From Perkinsus olseni (Eukaryota > Perkinsozoa > Perkinsida > Perkinsidae), in contig JABANP010000023.1 in NCBI GenBank assembly GCA_013115135.1, positions 62,001 to 126,000 of the forward strand: DNA of 64,000 bases, in the 5' to 3' direction. Numbering within the stretch: the first letter of the stretch is position 1; the number at the start of each line of letters is the position of its first letter. Both the position numbers and the translations under genes were made by a program. The notes under the pieces were generated by a model that had not been told where the DNA came from, did not search any database, and worked only from the letters and a program-made list of their open reading frames with translations. Of the stretch, positions 1-10,459 are shown in pieces.

Positions 1-275
1 GCGGGTAGGGACGGGTTGAGAGATAAAAACTTGTTTCAAAGGCGCAAACGGCAGGAGAGATAATCACTACTGCGCACAACGACCTTTAGCCTAGCTTGAG
101 ATACCTCACGCGCTTAACAATCGCGCGCGCCTGGGCTGGACATGCCCTCCCTTCGCTCTGCGAAACAACACTAGCGGTCGGGAACCACTCTTAGTTCTCG
201 ACGAGAACTTCTCGTGCACTACCTACGTTCGGTGCAGCGAAATTGTAGCCAGGAGCATTTCTGAGAGGTGTGCGT

Positions 276-380
276 GCCTTCTAAGCTCAGTTGGTAGAGT
301 ACCCGCTTAGACTAAGCGGCCTCCCGCTTACTAAACTGCTTACTAAGCGGGAGCTCGTCGGTTTAACTCTGGCGGAAGCC
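276..380 (+). tRNA. tRNA-like sequence, degenerate or intron-bearing
   Basis: A 7-bp acceptor helix can form between 276-282 (GCCTTCT) and 374-380 (GGAAGCC) with one C-C mismatch. The D arm (A-box-like AGCTCAGTTGGTAGAG) and a T arm with a 7-base loop (GTCGG TTTAACT CTGGC) follow. The anticodon region is odd. A CCCGCTTA...TAAGCGG hairpin is followed directly by a second, longer hairpin with the same arms. This could be an intron inside the anticodon arm, a duplicated anticodon arm, or an unusual variable arm. The anticodon cannot be assigned and the B box is imperfect, so a pseudogene is possible. Confidence 0.35.
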
Positions 381-569
381 TTTGCCTAGCCAGACATAAG
401 GATAAGATTGAAGACAGCGGGCGATCTACCCATTGCCCATTACTGTGGACGTCCCTTCCCTCCGGTTAAAAGTGACTAGTTGGCTCGATTTCCCTTACCG
501 CTCGCCCATGTCGCGCGGACCAGATAATCTTCATACGCGGGGGAACTTTCTCTCAATCAATTCCAGCCG

Positions 570-630
570 GTTGCTCCGAGCAACTGCTGATGAACAGAAC
601 TTCTGTTCATCAGCAGTTGTTCGGAACAAC
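570..630. repeat. near-perfect palindrome
   Basis: The arms 581-599 and 601-619 are exact reverse complements with one base between them. The pairing extends outward to about 30 bp per arm with two mismatches. It lies just downstream of the 3' end of the RAP-domain gene. Confidence 0.9.
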
Positions 631-718
631 TTCTGCTGCAGAAGCTAGCAAACCTGAGATGCCTTCACGGTCCATTCTTGGTACTGACACAAGAATCAGA
701 AATCAGGAAACAACAACG

Positions 719-3700
719 TCATGAAACGGCATACGGCCTTAGACGAGAGAGCTTGCGGATCTGTGATAAACCGGCACCACATTCCTTCTCGATAGCATTT
801 ACAAAGTACTCGGTCCTGATGAAATCGACTGTCCACGGAACAGGAGTGAGCATCTGGTACTCCATCGTACCACGCACGAAGCAAGTAGAATAATGAAACG
901 CGCTGTTCGAAGTGAGGCCCAGGAGAAGCACGCACCTCTGCTGTAATCCTCTGTTCTTCATTTCAAAGTAAGGAAGGCTCACGGTAGTCCAGCCGAGGGA
1001 TCTGATGAGCTCAGCGACGAGGTGGGAATCAAGTCGACGCCACCAGAAGACTTTGAGCGGCGACTTCAAGAACTTGAGGATACACACCTCAGTATCCGGT
1101 GCTTCAGCTTGGTCTTCGCGGTAAAGTTCTCCGTGCCCGCGTAAAAGTGAGTGAAGCCGTCTGCCTCCAACGCTAGGCTGCCAACCGCGTAGTCGAGTAT
1201 CTAAGGTGTGCGTTGGCAGCCTCCTCACCAAGTTCACTCAGCGGCACAGCAGAGAGGTTCATCGAGTGTATCGCATTTCCTGCTTCCGGGCTCGCAATCG
1301 ATCACCGGGAGAATCGTTCGAGTTCGGAATGGCGGGCACATGTACACATGTACATGTAGCTCAGCCGAAGTATACTATGGGCTAGAAACTCATTGCAGAG
1401 GACGCGTCACACACGTGCCGCTACTTGAGCGTTGAATCCTGAGCGATTATGAGATGCGTGGCCAACTTCAATGGTTATTCTCGACCCCTCGATAAACTTC
1501 CCTCGATGGTGAAGTTGCCAGAATTCACAGGGCACAGGTCAGTTCAAATAAGCATCCCATCATTCTGAATGAGGGGATGCTTATTTGAACTCGACTGAAT
1601 GAATCATTCATACTGCATCTCATCGAGTCTGTCCGACCCACTGGTCTACGCAGCGTATGCACCCTACGCACTTACGTAGGTTCCCGCAACAACTTCTTCC
1701 TCATACTCGAGATCACATGCTTTCAGTACGCCCTTGATAGACTCTTGGAATTTGGAGTTTGAGACCTGTACAACAACGCTCGCCTACCAACCCAAGCGGC
1801 TGGCCCGTCAAACCGTGCCAGAGAATCTTAACGACATCAACATCAGTTATGAGGCGGATAGCAATGCGACCAAGATAGGACCCTCACCTCCAGATGAGCA
1901 CTCGTCGCTGCAACAGCCTTGCGCCCCTCATCTTCTACCTGCAAAGACAGAAGCTGCCTTCAGTTTGTCAACTTGAATCTGCCAAGCAATGATTTCTGAT
2001 TTCGCCTACAATGCGTTCAGCATCTCCCATGAACAAAATAACATCCCTCGGAAGGGCTACGCCGCTCGCTTGCAGTGCATAGCCACTGGTGAGGATCTCG
2101 TGTAACTAAGGTGACCGATGATGAGCTACCACACTGCTGTTCAAAGCGAACGCATTCGATGTCTATAATTCATTCAACAGCGCTAGAATTCCATCTCTGG
2201 CAGAAACTCTCTGAGCGACGAAATTCTGAACTTGACGTAAAGTCCATCTTGACATGTTAACAATCTTCGCATGAAGCACGACCGCGTACAAGGCTTCGAG
2301 AAGACACCGCGAGCCCTTCCTACGAACGCTAACAATCTACAGCGCCGCGAACGGGTACGCTGTACAAGGAACTGGTAGATGATACGCGCAGTACTGGAAC
2401 CCGGGGAGGAGATGATTAGAGCTCTTGCAAGTAGTACACATCCAATCGCCAGCATTGAGGTGTGCAAATTTCGATGGGCAAGTTTACGGTACAGCCGACC
2501 ACGAGCACCATTTACAGTAGAGTACGTCAGCCCATAACGTAAATTCCGCGGTGTATAACGTGCTGTGCGGAAGGAGTTCAATGGAAAAGTTTACAAATCA
2601 ATCTCACTCCAACTGTATGTCGCCTCGAACTCGAAAGTTTTCGCTGGGAATTACTGCTGTCCCCAGTGCTCTCCCACCTGCGGAAAAGTAAATTCTCCAC
2701 GCCCCTTCGACGCATACCGGAGGAGGTTGAGCAGAAGGTCCTGGTGCCTGGGCGGGACCCGTTGCACTCGGATGGCCTACGGGATCTCTCGCGGAAGACT
2801 CACTCTATGGGGCCGTCTCCCCAATCAGGTATGACAAGGGCATGCATTAACATTGAGAGCTGGAAGGGTTCCATAAACGATAGTTGCCCGCAGACCCGCC
2901 GGATGAGAACCTCTCGTCGATTGCTGGTTAGCGCGTCCAAGCGGGCGAGCGAGCTTAGAGCTTGGACCAATCGCTGAAAGACGCACACTCAACCGATCGT
3001 TCCATGCATCAGACGAAGAGGATAAAACCCGGTCCGCAATCCTCGGACACGATCGAGGAGCTCGGTTCGTCGTGCTATCGCCCGGTGTACACCCACCGTA
3101 AGGCTATGTTCGACGGTAAGGTCCACCTCGGGGACTAATGAAACCACTGCATCAGCAATGGGGTTAACTATATCCGAGTCGGCCAATCGAGGTCCGTGCC
3201 AGGGCGTTCAACGTCATAGACAAGGAGACGAAATCACCTGCAACGGAGAGGTGAAATTATCTTCAGGAGAGAAGCACAGAATACTTTCGTCGAACTTTGT
3301 AGCCCTGCACAGAGTTCGAGTTGTCATATCATCCAGGGAGTCCAGCTTCGCCAAATCGTTCAAAAGCCGCCCCACCTGCCATGCGAAAAACCAGTAACGC
3401 CCTTCCAGGGCGCGAAGAGCAACAAGTACCACGAATCAGCTCACTTTGGCTGGGTCAGCAGAAGTCTGCCCCGTAGAATACAGAAGTTAAACGCCTGTTA
3501 ACCTTGTTCGTCACGGCGAACTTTCGAAACCGCGCACGGACCATGGAGCGAATGACCGTAAGCATCTCATCGATGGTCAGCTGGTCTATCACTGGCATCA
3601 AGAAGTTGGAACAATACCTAGGAACGACCCAAACGCTCGCCTGCAGCCCCCAAACCCCCACAAGTGCACCTACGTGTTCCACGTCTTCAAGGAAGCTGCC

Positions 3701-3937
3701 TTATTCCGCGAAACCTGGTCAAACAGGAATCTGAGATCGCGAAAGAAAATCCGGTCACAAATTGACCCGGCCATCGCCTACGCAACTTCCCGCGGCGCCA
3801 TCGCCGAACTGCCTTCAATAATACTGCTCGTTGATGTTGAACAGAATCGCAGCTGCCCACCAAGTGTGCGAGAGGAGTGCCGCATTCGGATTGGCAACGA
3901 AACCATGCTTCTGCATCACGAACGACTAGATCGATAG
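719..3937 (-). CDS. RAP-domain protein with helical repeats (probable organellar RNA-binding protein)
   Basis: This is a multi-exon minus-strand gene. The C-terminal exons at about 1170-1070 and 1030-930 join across a GT-AG intron to give a RAP domain (ALEADGFTHFYAGTENF, then RSLGWTTVSLPYFEM). This matches the family pattern of EvDG..HF followed by a Leu-rich helix, LGW and VxxxPYxEW. Upstream exons (about 1990-2110, 2163-2300, 2650-2750, 2800-3186, 3214-3432, 3455-3682, 3800-3916) encode Leu-rich helical hairpins such as LVQALSSLARLDAL and LLNLLRYASKGRGEF, like the heptatricopeptide repeats of alveolate RAP proteins. Such proteins usually act on mitochondrial or plastid RNA; that role is inferred. 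The start codon, N-terminal targeting peptide and exact splice sites are uncertain. The final stop is at 719-721; a stop at 2163 must be removed by splicing. Confidence 0.65.
1541..1591. repeat. near-perfect palindrome in a probable intron
   Basis: The left arm 1541-1565 and right arm 1567-1591 are 25-bp reverse complements with one mismatch and a single spacer base. It falls between the RAP exon and the repeat-coding exons, so it is probably intronic. Confidence 0.9.
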
Positions 3938-4258
3938 CCGGCTACCGTCCCGCGGCGTTCGGTCTGACACAGCCCGAATTAACGCACTGCAAAAGCAGAA
4001 CACTTTGATGATGAGAAAAATACTACTGTAAGTAAAATATCGTCTACTTAACGGATTCTAACATCCATGAATCCTGGAAAATCATCCTCGCTCACTTCCT
4101 TCAGGCCGACGAGAATGCAAAAACGTAACGACCGGAAGTAGGATGCCATTGAGCACTGAGCTACTTTGGCACGACCAAGCCACCGCGAAGAAAAAACCAC
4201 TTCCAATGAAATATTAGCTTATAACGAACAAAATTATAACAAGTTGGATTGCCAACCT
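3938..4258. other. intergenic
   Basis: AT-richer spacer between the start of the RAP gene and the stop of the acyl-CoA synthetase. It may contain the 5' end and promoter of the RAP gene; no motif was recognised. Confidence 0.4.
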
Positions 4259-7200
4259 CTACCACCTTCCCTTAGCCTTTACCCTCTCGAGGATCTCCCC
4301 ATCCCGAGCGATGACAGCGTGTCTGGAAATCTTGTTGGTGGCGGTTAAGCACTTGTTCTGGGCCGTCCAAGGTTCACAAACCAGACCGACACCAGCGAGC
4401 TTCTCAATCCCTGAGAGTCCCCCATTCTTGTGACACTCAAGAAGGGACTTCAGAACTTCCTCCTCCGCCTTGGGGTTCTTAACGAGGTCCTGAATGACAA
4501 CACCGTGAAGACTGAAGAAAATCCCAGCCCTACCAACTCACCTGAATGCACTCGAATTGGACCCCTCCGTCTTGGCCCACTGAGTAAGACTGAGCTCATT
4601 GACTTGGACGAGAGCCACTGGTCTGTCGAGTGTCCCATCGCCATAGGTCATGATACCGCCGTTGACCGCATCAACGTATTGGCTGCCACCGTAGATGAGC
4701 TCCATGTTCTCCATGGCGATATACTCTCCGCCATGCAGCTTGACGAGGTTCTTCACACGATCCATGATACCAAGAGAACCATCAGGGTACCACACGCCAA
4801 CATCGCCAGTGAGGAACCAACCGTCCTTCCTGAATGCCTCAGCGGTCTTCTCAGGAAGCTTATAATACCCATCGGTGACCACTGGCCCTCGAATCAGAAC
4901 CTACAGTGTCGATAAGATAGGCGACCATAGAGATCGGAAGTACTACCTCTCCACGACCCAGACAGGGGTTACCGTTTGAGTCCTCGGTATCTGTATTAAG
5001 ATAGGGACAACCTCGCTTGTCGAGGACCTCAGGCTCGCCATCAGCTCCCACGCATGATCGAAGACTGATCTCCGCACCAGGCACCTGTACAGCAGAGAAG
5101 CTATTTGCACGACCTGAGAGGGAGGCCCACAGGAGAACTTACTGGAGGGCCGACGACACCGGGCCTGTAGTCGTACTCCATCTGTAACGTTGCACCGGCG
5201 CACGTCTCAGTTAAGGCGTATCCTTGTATGACTTGACACCCGAAGGCAGTTCGAACCCACCTCTGAACCGTCGCAGCAAGCGGGCCTGAAAAGATGTCAA
5301 TCAGGACGGCGTCGAGAGGAGTTCGCCGCTCACCTCCTCCCGAAAGAGCCACAACAACGTTGCCTCCGAGAATATGTTTGAATTTGTTAAAAATCAGCAT
5401 GTCAAAAACAGGCGTGTACCGTCCGCCCTCCATAGCTCTCGCTTTCCACCTGACCAAACAACCGGTGAAAACCACAGGCGAGTGGAAGAGTCGTACTCAA
5501 AAGCGCTGGCAACCAACTGCTGCTTCCCAGGGGACTCCTTCTTAAGTTTAGCCCCAGCAGCCTGAGAACAAGGGATGTCAAAGTACGCTTATCCCGACCG
5601 GTTTACCTTCATAATCACATCATAAATTTTAGGCACCCCCATGAAGAGGTGAGGTCTGAACTCCTCCAATGCACCGATAGGGCGCGCGCCAGTCTGTGTC
5701 AGCGTCTTCGGATCAGCGTACCTACAGAAATACCCTCAGCCCATCACAAAAAAAGCACACTAACGAAGGAGCTCGATAGTAGCTCGCCACGTTTTGAGTG
5801 TACAACTTACCCAATACGAGCCCCCATGGACATGACGCCGATCTGTACTGCCATCTCGAAGATGTGAGCGAGGGGGAGGTATGCCAAGTGTGTGAAGTTG
5901 GGGGGAAGTGCCTGGCAAGCGAAAACTGTCAACGAGAACAGCAGCTACGTTCAACCCGACCTCGAGTATATTTCAATCAGAACGTGAACGCTATCACACC
6001 GCCGCCTTACGTGAGTCCCTATAGGCGCCACGGATGCCATCACAGTAACAACCGTCTTGTGCCTCATCATCACTCCCTTTGGCTTTCCTGTCGTACCTGA
6101 CGACTCGATCGTTCTGATATAGTGCAGTCAATGGACGGCTTACCACTAGTGTACATGATGATGGCTAGCGAGTCTTCATTAGGCTTAACCATGGGATATT
6201 GCTCAACCAGGCCCTTGCCGATCGTCAGAACGCCTCCTCAAACGAGTGCACCGTGACGCCACTGTTCTTGAAACCCGAAAGCGGTTTACTGAAATACAAC
6301 CACTAAGCAACGCCTAACCCGCAGATCCAACGAAACTCACCTGGCCTCCTCAGCGGGAACAGCCTCATTAGTGTAGATTATATGCTTCAGGGTCGGCATC
6401 TCCTTGCTATAAGCGATAAGCTTCTCGACATTCTTCCTATTACACAGCACCTAAGAGCCAAGGGCATCTCCACTCAGATCATGAACGCCGGTCGATGGTT
6501 CCTACAGTGGTGCCGCACCCTTCCTGAATGGCCTGAGCAACAGAATCTGGTCCGAGAGTACCTGAATCAGGAACCATAGGAGAGACCTGCTCGATGAACA
6601 CGATAGCCTACCATAAACGGTGGTAACGACCATATTTTGACTCCAAGTTCCGAAAGCTGCCTGTGCCCACTCCGCGCAGGTGTCCTCGAAGATGACGAGA
6701 GAATGAGGACCTGGAGGGAGGATAAAACACACAATGCTTCTCTAAGTCCGGATCTTGCCTTGTATGGATCTGATGTCTCCATCAGGCTGAGGAGCATTCC
6801 CAATGCTTCTCAGGAAGGCGCCAAACGCCTTGAATTTGTCGCCCATTTCCGCGTAAGTAATCCACTTGGTAGGGCCAAACTGCTTGACAGGGAACCTGAC
6901 AGCATCAAAATCAATCCAACTGCCATTAGGATACACCACCCACTACCTCTCCCCAATATCTTTGAAGCCTTCAAAGAACCTCGAGCCTTGGGCCGGGTGA
7001 GAAGAGTACTTCCCAACCGTGTGCAGAATGATGTCCAAGATCGTCCTGGCCTCAGGATCCCACGCGCATACCGGCTTCCAATTCTTGAAGCCCGTACGAA
7101 CTCGACCAGGACCCTCTCGTGAGCCAGAGACCTGCGGGGAACCAGCAATCTCTGGATCCACTACCGACGAATCATCACTGGCCTAACACAACATAACCCG

Positions 7201-7458
7201 CTCGAACATTACAACATCCATCCACCTCCCACAACTTACTTCTTCTACTGGATCCGAATTGAGTGTCTTAGCTACGTTCCTCGGACGCTTGAACATCCAA
7301 ACTGGCCCGAGTGTGACGAGCCATACGCAGACGTCGAGCAGCTTGAGGATGCCCGTAGCAATGCTGATGCCGATTGACATGCTGAAGGGGGCGGGTGGAC
7401 TTGAAGTGAGAGGGCTGGTAAAGATGAAGTGGCAGAAGAATCGGAGTAAATGTTGCAA
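4259..7458 (-). CDS. long-chain acyl-CoA synthetase (AMP-binding enzyme)
   Basis: The enzyme activates fatty acids with ATP and CoA for lipid synthesis or oxidation. The minus-strand exons carry the family landmarks in order. They are an N-terminal hydrophobic segment (7183-7380), WITYAEM and SLVIFEDTCAEWAQAAFG (6940-6670), and the AMP-binding P-loop YTSG-TTGKPKGVM split by an intron (about 6150-6070). Next come LPLAHIFEM (5880-5830), LFMGVPKIYDVIMK (5720-5600), QGYALTETCA (about 5230), DGWFLTGDVGVWYPDGSL with RVKNLVKLHGGEYIA (4880-4700), and a C-terminal exon ending in RVKAKGRW. The stop is at 4259-4261. At least nine short GT-AG introns are implied. The start is either Met at 7458 or Met at 7380; the latter begins directly at the hydrophobic anchor, which suits an ER or peroxisomal membrane enzyme. 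The family is certain; paralog and location are not. Confidence 0.92.
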
Positions 7459-8047
7459 ATACTAGCGAGAATCTTTCAGCTAGCAGTCCGTTAACGACAG
7501 TGTTTCAAGGAGAGCCCTACCGCGCGCCACGAAACTCCAACAGCGTAGACGCTGGGACATACAGGAATCGAGGTGAAGGTCGTATGATTGCTCGCGGATT
7601 ACGACTGTCCCGTTCATCATCGGAGCTCCTCGAATGCAGCTCGCCAACTACCGCCCCGCAATGCGGAGTTCACTTCCTCTATCCGAGCTCCTCCAAGTTC
7701 GCTAGGAGAAGCGTTTCGCTAGAAGCAAAAGCGCAAGCTAGGGAGTGCTCCAGCATCCACAGACCCCATTTAACCTTTCGCAAAATACACAGTTACTAAC
7801 AGAAACTTGACATAGAAATGGTAGCACGCACAAGTGTTCAGACTTCCTTCGGAGTTGCCAACTCAAAATTATACCGGTACTTCGCGAGGGTCCAATCCAG
7901 ACGGTAACAAAGATCGTCAACGACCTCCGGTGAACCTGAAGGAACCCTCACAAACTCTCCTTACTCAATCGAAACTCACAATCAGGCTCGGCCAAAACGA
8001 CGTTGATGGCGTCCATTATCCGCGGCTCGTTCGTAGCGATACAATCA
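7459..8047. other. intergenic
   Basis: Spacer between two minus-strand genes. It should hold the promoter of the acyl-CoA synthetase and the 3' end of the F1-ATPase-like gene. No convincing coding exon or motif was seen. Confidence 0.4.
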
Positions 8048-9929
8048 CTAAAGCTCATCGATGAAGGCAGCGATGCTCGCCTCCTCCAAGTTCCGCTTGC
8101 CCACGAAGTAGTACACGAGAACGCTGCGCATGACCTGGAAACAACCTCAAGCACAAGAGCCTCCCACACACGGCGTCGTACCAGTATTCGCTTAGCTGGG
8201 GGCAAGGAGAGCGGTATCGCGTCGAGGATCGCCAGCGCGTTGGACCAATGCTGCATATCTTCCTCTTCCCAGTAGTCAATATGGATACCAAACGCTTGCT
8301 GCTCTGCAATAGCTGACCTTTTCATAGTTATCTTGGACTGAGGACGACCTCTCCACAAGGGCTTCACCACAAAGCGATTACATGCATATCCCTGAGCTCC
8401 TTCACGCACTTGGCTTCTAAAGGTGGCAGTAGGGAGTTCAGGAGGGAGTTGTGACACAGTCCCGTGGCATCGAAGGATGCTGCAGCGACGTCGTACTGCA
8501 GGAGCTGAATAGCGCAAAGACAGCGAGATTGATGCGATGACGATGGCCAGGTATAACGTACAGTATCAGCCTGCATCTCTACGTCTCGTGAGAACTTATC
8601 CGTGAATACCACTGTAGTGAGCGGGCATAGCTTACTCCTAGTGTTGCAGGAGTACCTGAGGTGCACTATGACCAGACGGTAGCGCAAGTGATGACCCCCT
8701 ACTGCATGGCTGCGGATACTATCTGCTCTGTGGACAGCGGCATCGGTATGCCCGCTTCGGACCGCAGCTGGCCATTCAATTCGACGTACCTGATATGGCA
8801 CGGTAGACGGCCATTGATACGACTTAACCTACTCAGCAACGTTATCTAGGATCAGCATCGTCCGCCCTCCTTCTCGCCGCTCCTTAGCTACTTCCAAGGC
8901 CTTCAGCAGAGCTAGGTAGCCGACAGCTGGGCTCGACTGATCCCCACATATGAGGTCTAGACCCTCAGAAGGTAGGTTTGCTATGGACGCTGGGGCTGGT
9001 CCAAGCGGGTTGCAATACACTACCGTGATATCTAAAGAAAATCCCCTGTCCTTAGCCCCACAGACTTCACCAATTCGCGTCGTGCTATATATATGATTCT
9101 TCTTATCACCTTCCCGAATAGCATTAGACACTATTTTGTTCAGCGCCAAGGCCATGTAGATGCTGTTCGCCGTGGAGGGGCCCCTAATCGCTATAGACTG
9201 GCCTTCCGCTATGGGAGAGAGGGCATCGACTAGGCCCAGCCCAGTACCTGGGAAACCCTTGATTTAGTGGCTCCTACTGATAGTAGCATTCTCACGTATC
9301 CTCCTTGAAACTGGGATGCGGTCGATGATTGGTACGAACGGTAAACGTACCGCCTGGAACGTCCCCAAGTTGTCGAACTGCACTCCTGACAATGAGCGTG
9401 GCATCCAATGTAGCGGTATGACTATTGTGACCTACGCGTTCCCGTACCGACTGGCGTATCGTGCTTGAGTAGAAGCACTGTAGCTACTGAAGAATCGAAG
9501 TGCACCTGAGACGAGTAGTAAAAACACAGCGTCCAACACAGGTCATCACTATTACCACAACGCCCTTGGTTCCCTCTGACAGGGATACCAGCTGCCCAAT
9601 GGACGGACTGAGGCCCTTGCTACGAACCTTCAGCATATTAGGACTCGATGCTACTACCTACCAAGCAAGGGGTTGTGAGCGTTACGAATGCACGAAACCG
9701 GAGCACTCCGCTATGTGGAGATGACGCAACGTGGCACCTGCCAAGATAAGAGCTCGCGGTTGCCTACTGTGACGTCCCCTGTCTTTGCCTCCAAAGCACT
9801 CTGCAGGCCTTGAACGGTCTCTGGGATGCTGGTAGCGAACCGCCGCCGAGCTGCAGTGGCCGAAGCAGCCCTATAGAGAGCCGCCGTTGGTCTCAGCCAA
9901 AGCCGGTGTGATGCTAGTCGACTCAGCAT
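8048..9929 (-). CDS. F1-ATPase alpha/beta-like mitochondrial protein with degenerate P-loop
   Basis: The first exon (9929-9790) has a typical mitochondrial presequence, rich in Arg, Ala and Ser with ATAARRRFATS. Later exons follow the F1 alpha/beta fold: a beta-barrel segment (LSEGTKGVVV, then VHFDSSVATVLLLKHDTPVG, 9650-9430) and FVPIIDRIPV. The nucleotide domain LGLVDALSPIAEGQSIAI follows (about 9300-9190), with the Walker-B-like strand RTMLILDNV (about 8860). A C-terminal helical exon reads VYYFVGKRNLEEASIAAFIDEL and stops at 8048-8050, as in alpha subunits. The P-loop position reads GPTSTANS instead of GxxxxGKT, so nucleotide binding is probably lost or changed. It could be a diverged alpha subunit or a non-catalytic paralog built into the alveolate ATP synthase. 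About eight introns are implied and some mid-protein exons are unclear. Confidence 0.6.
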
Positions 9930-10459
9930 GGAAAGATCCGAGCAAAATAAATGAACACGCGCTGCTTCGAGAAAACGGTGAAAGATGCATCGCGAAATCG
10001 GCGGAGCGACGCAAAAACTTCGTGAGATCTTTTTGAGGGCCTAGGTCCGACATGCGCCGTCAGCGTAAGCGTGGTGCTCACGGATGCTAGAATTGGCGTG
10101 GCTTCGTCGTTGAATGGTAGAAATGCCGTAGTAGCTTCGCACGCAGGCGCCTGCCTGAAGTAAACTTCTTTTGGCAAACATCGTTCCGGTGACGACGAAT
10201 AGCGGTCAAAAAACTACAGTGTGTCCCACTATAATGGGCGAGGGTCCATCCGATGCTATCTGAGGTTCAAAAAAGGTGGTGTAGGGGTTTTCGGCATTGC
10301 TGAACTCGATGGGCCGGTCAAACGAAACCACAGCAAATTTCGTCCTTAATGGGGGACACCCTGTAGGTCGCTTCCCCTACGTACATAGCCGAGGTTTCCT
10401 GCAGTCGTAGATCCGCTGGGGGCCTCCTATCAGTTGCCTGACTTACTAAGAATTTTGTG
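9930..10459. other. divergent intergenic region
   Basis: This region separates the minus-strand F1-ATPase-like gene from the plus-strand zinc-finger gene, so it must hold both 5' ends. A pyrimidine stretch and an AG at about 10450, ten bases before the plus-strand ATG, would suit a splice or trans-splice acceptor. An open frame at 9923-10177 on the minus strand shows no recognisable protein character. Confidence 0.4.

Noticed and set aside
9923..10177. 84-codon minus-strand frame upstream of the F1-ATPase-like gene
   Set aside because: Overlaps the presumed promoter, has no recognisable family, and its stop lies inside the presequence exon region.
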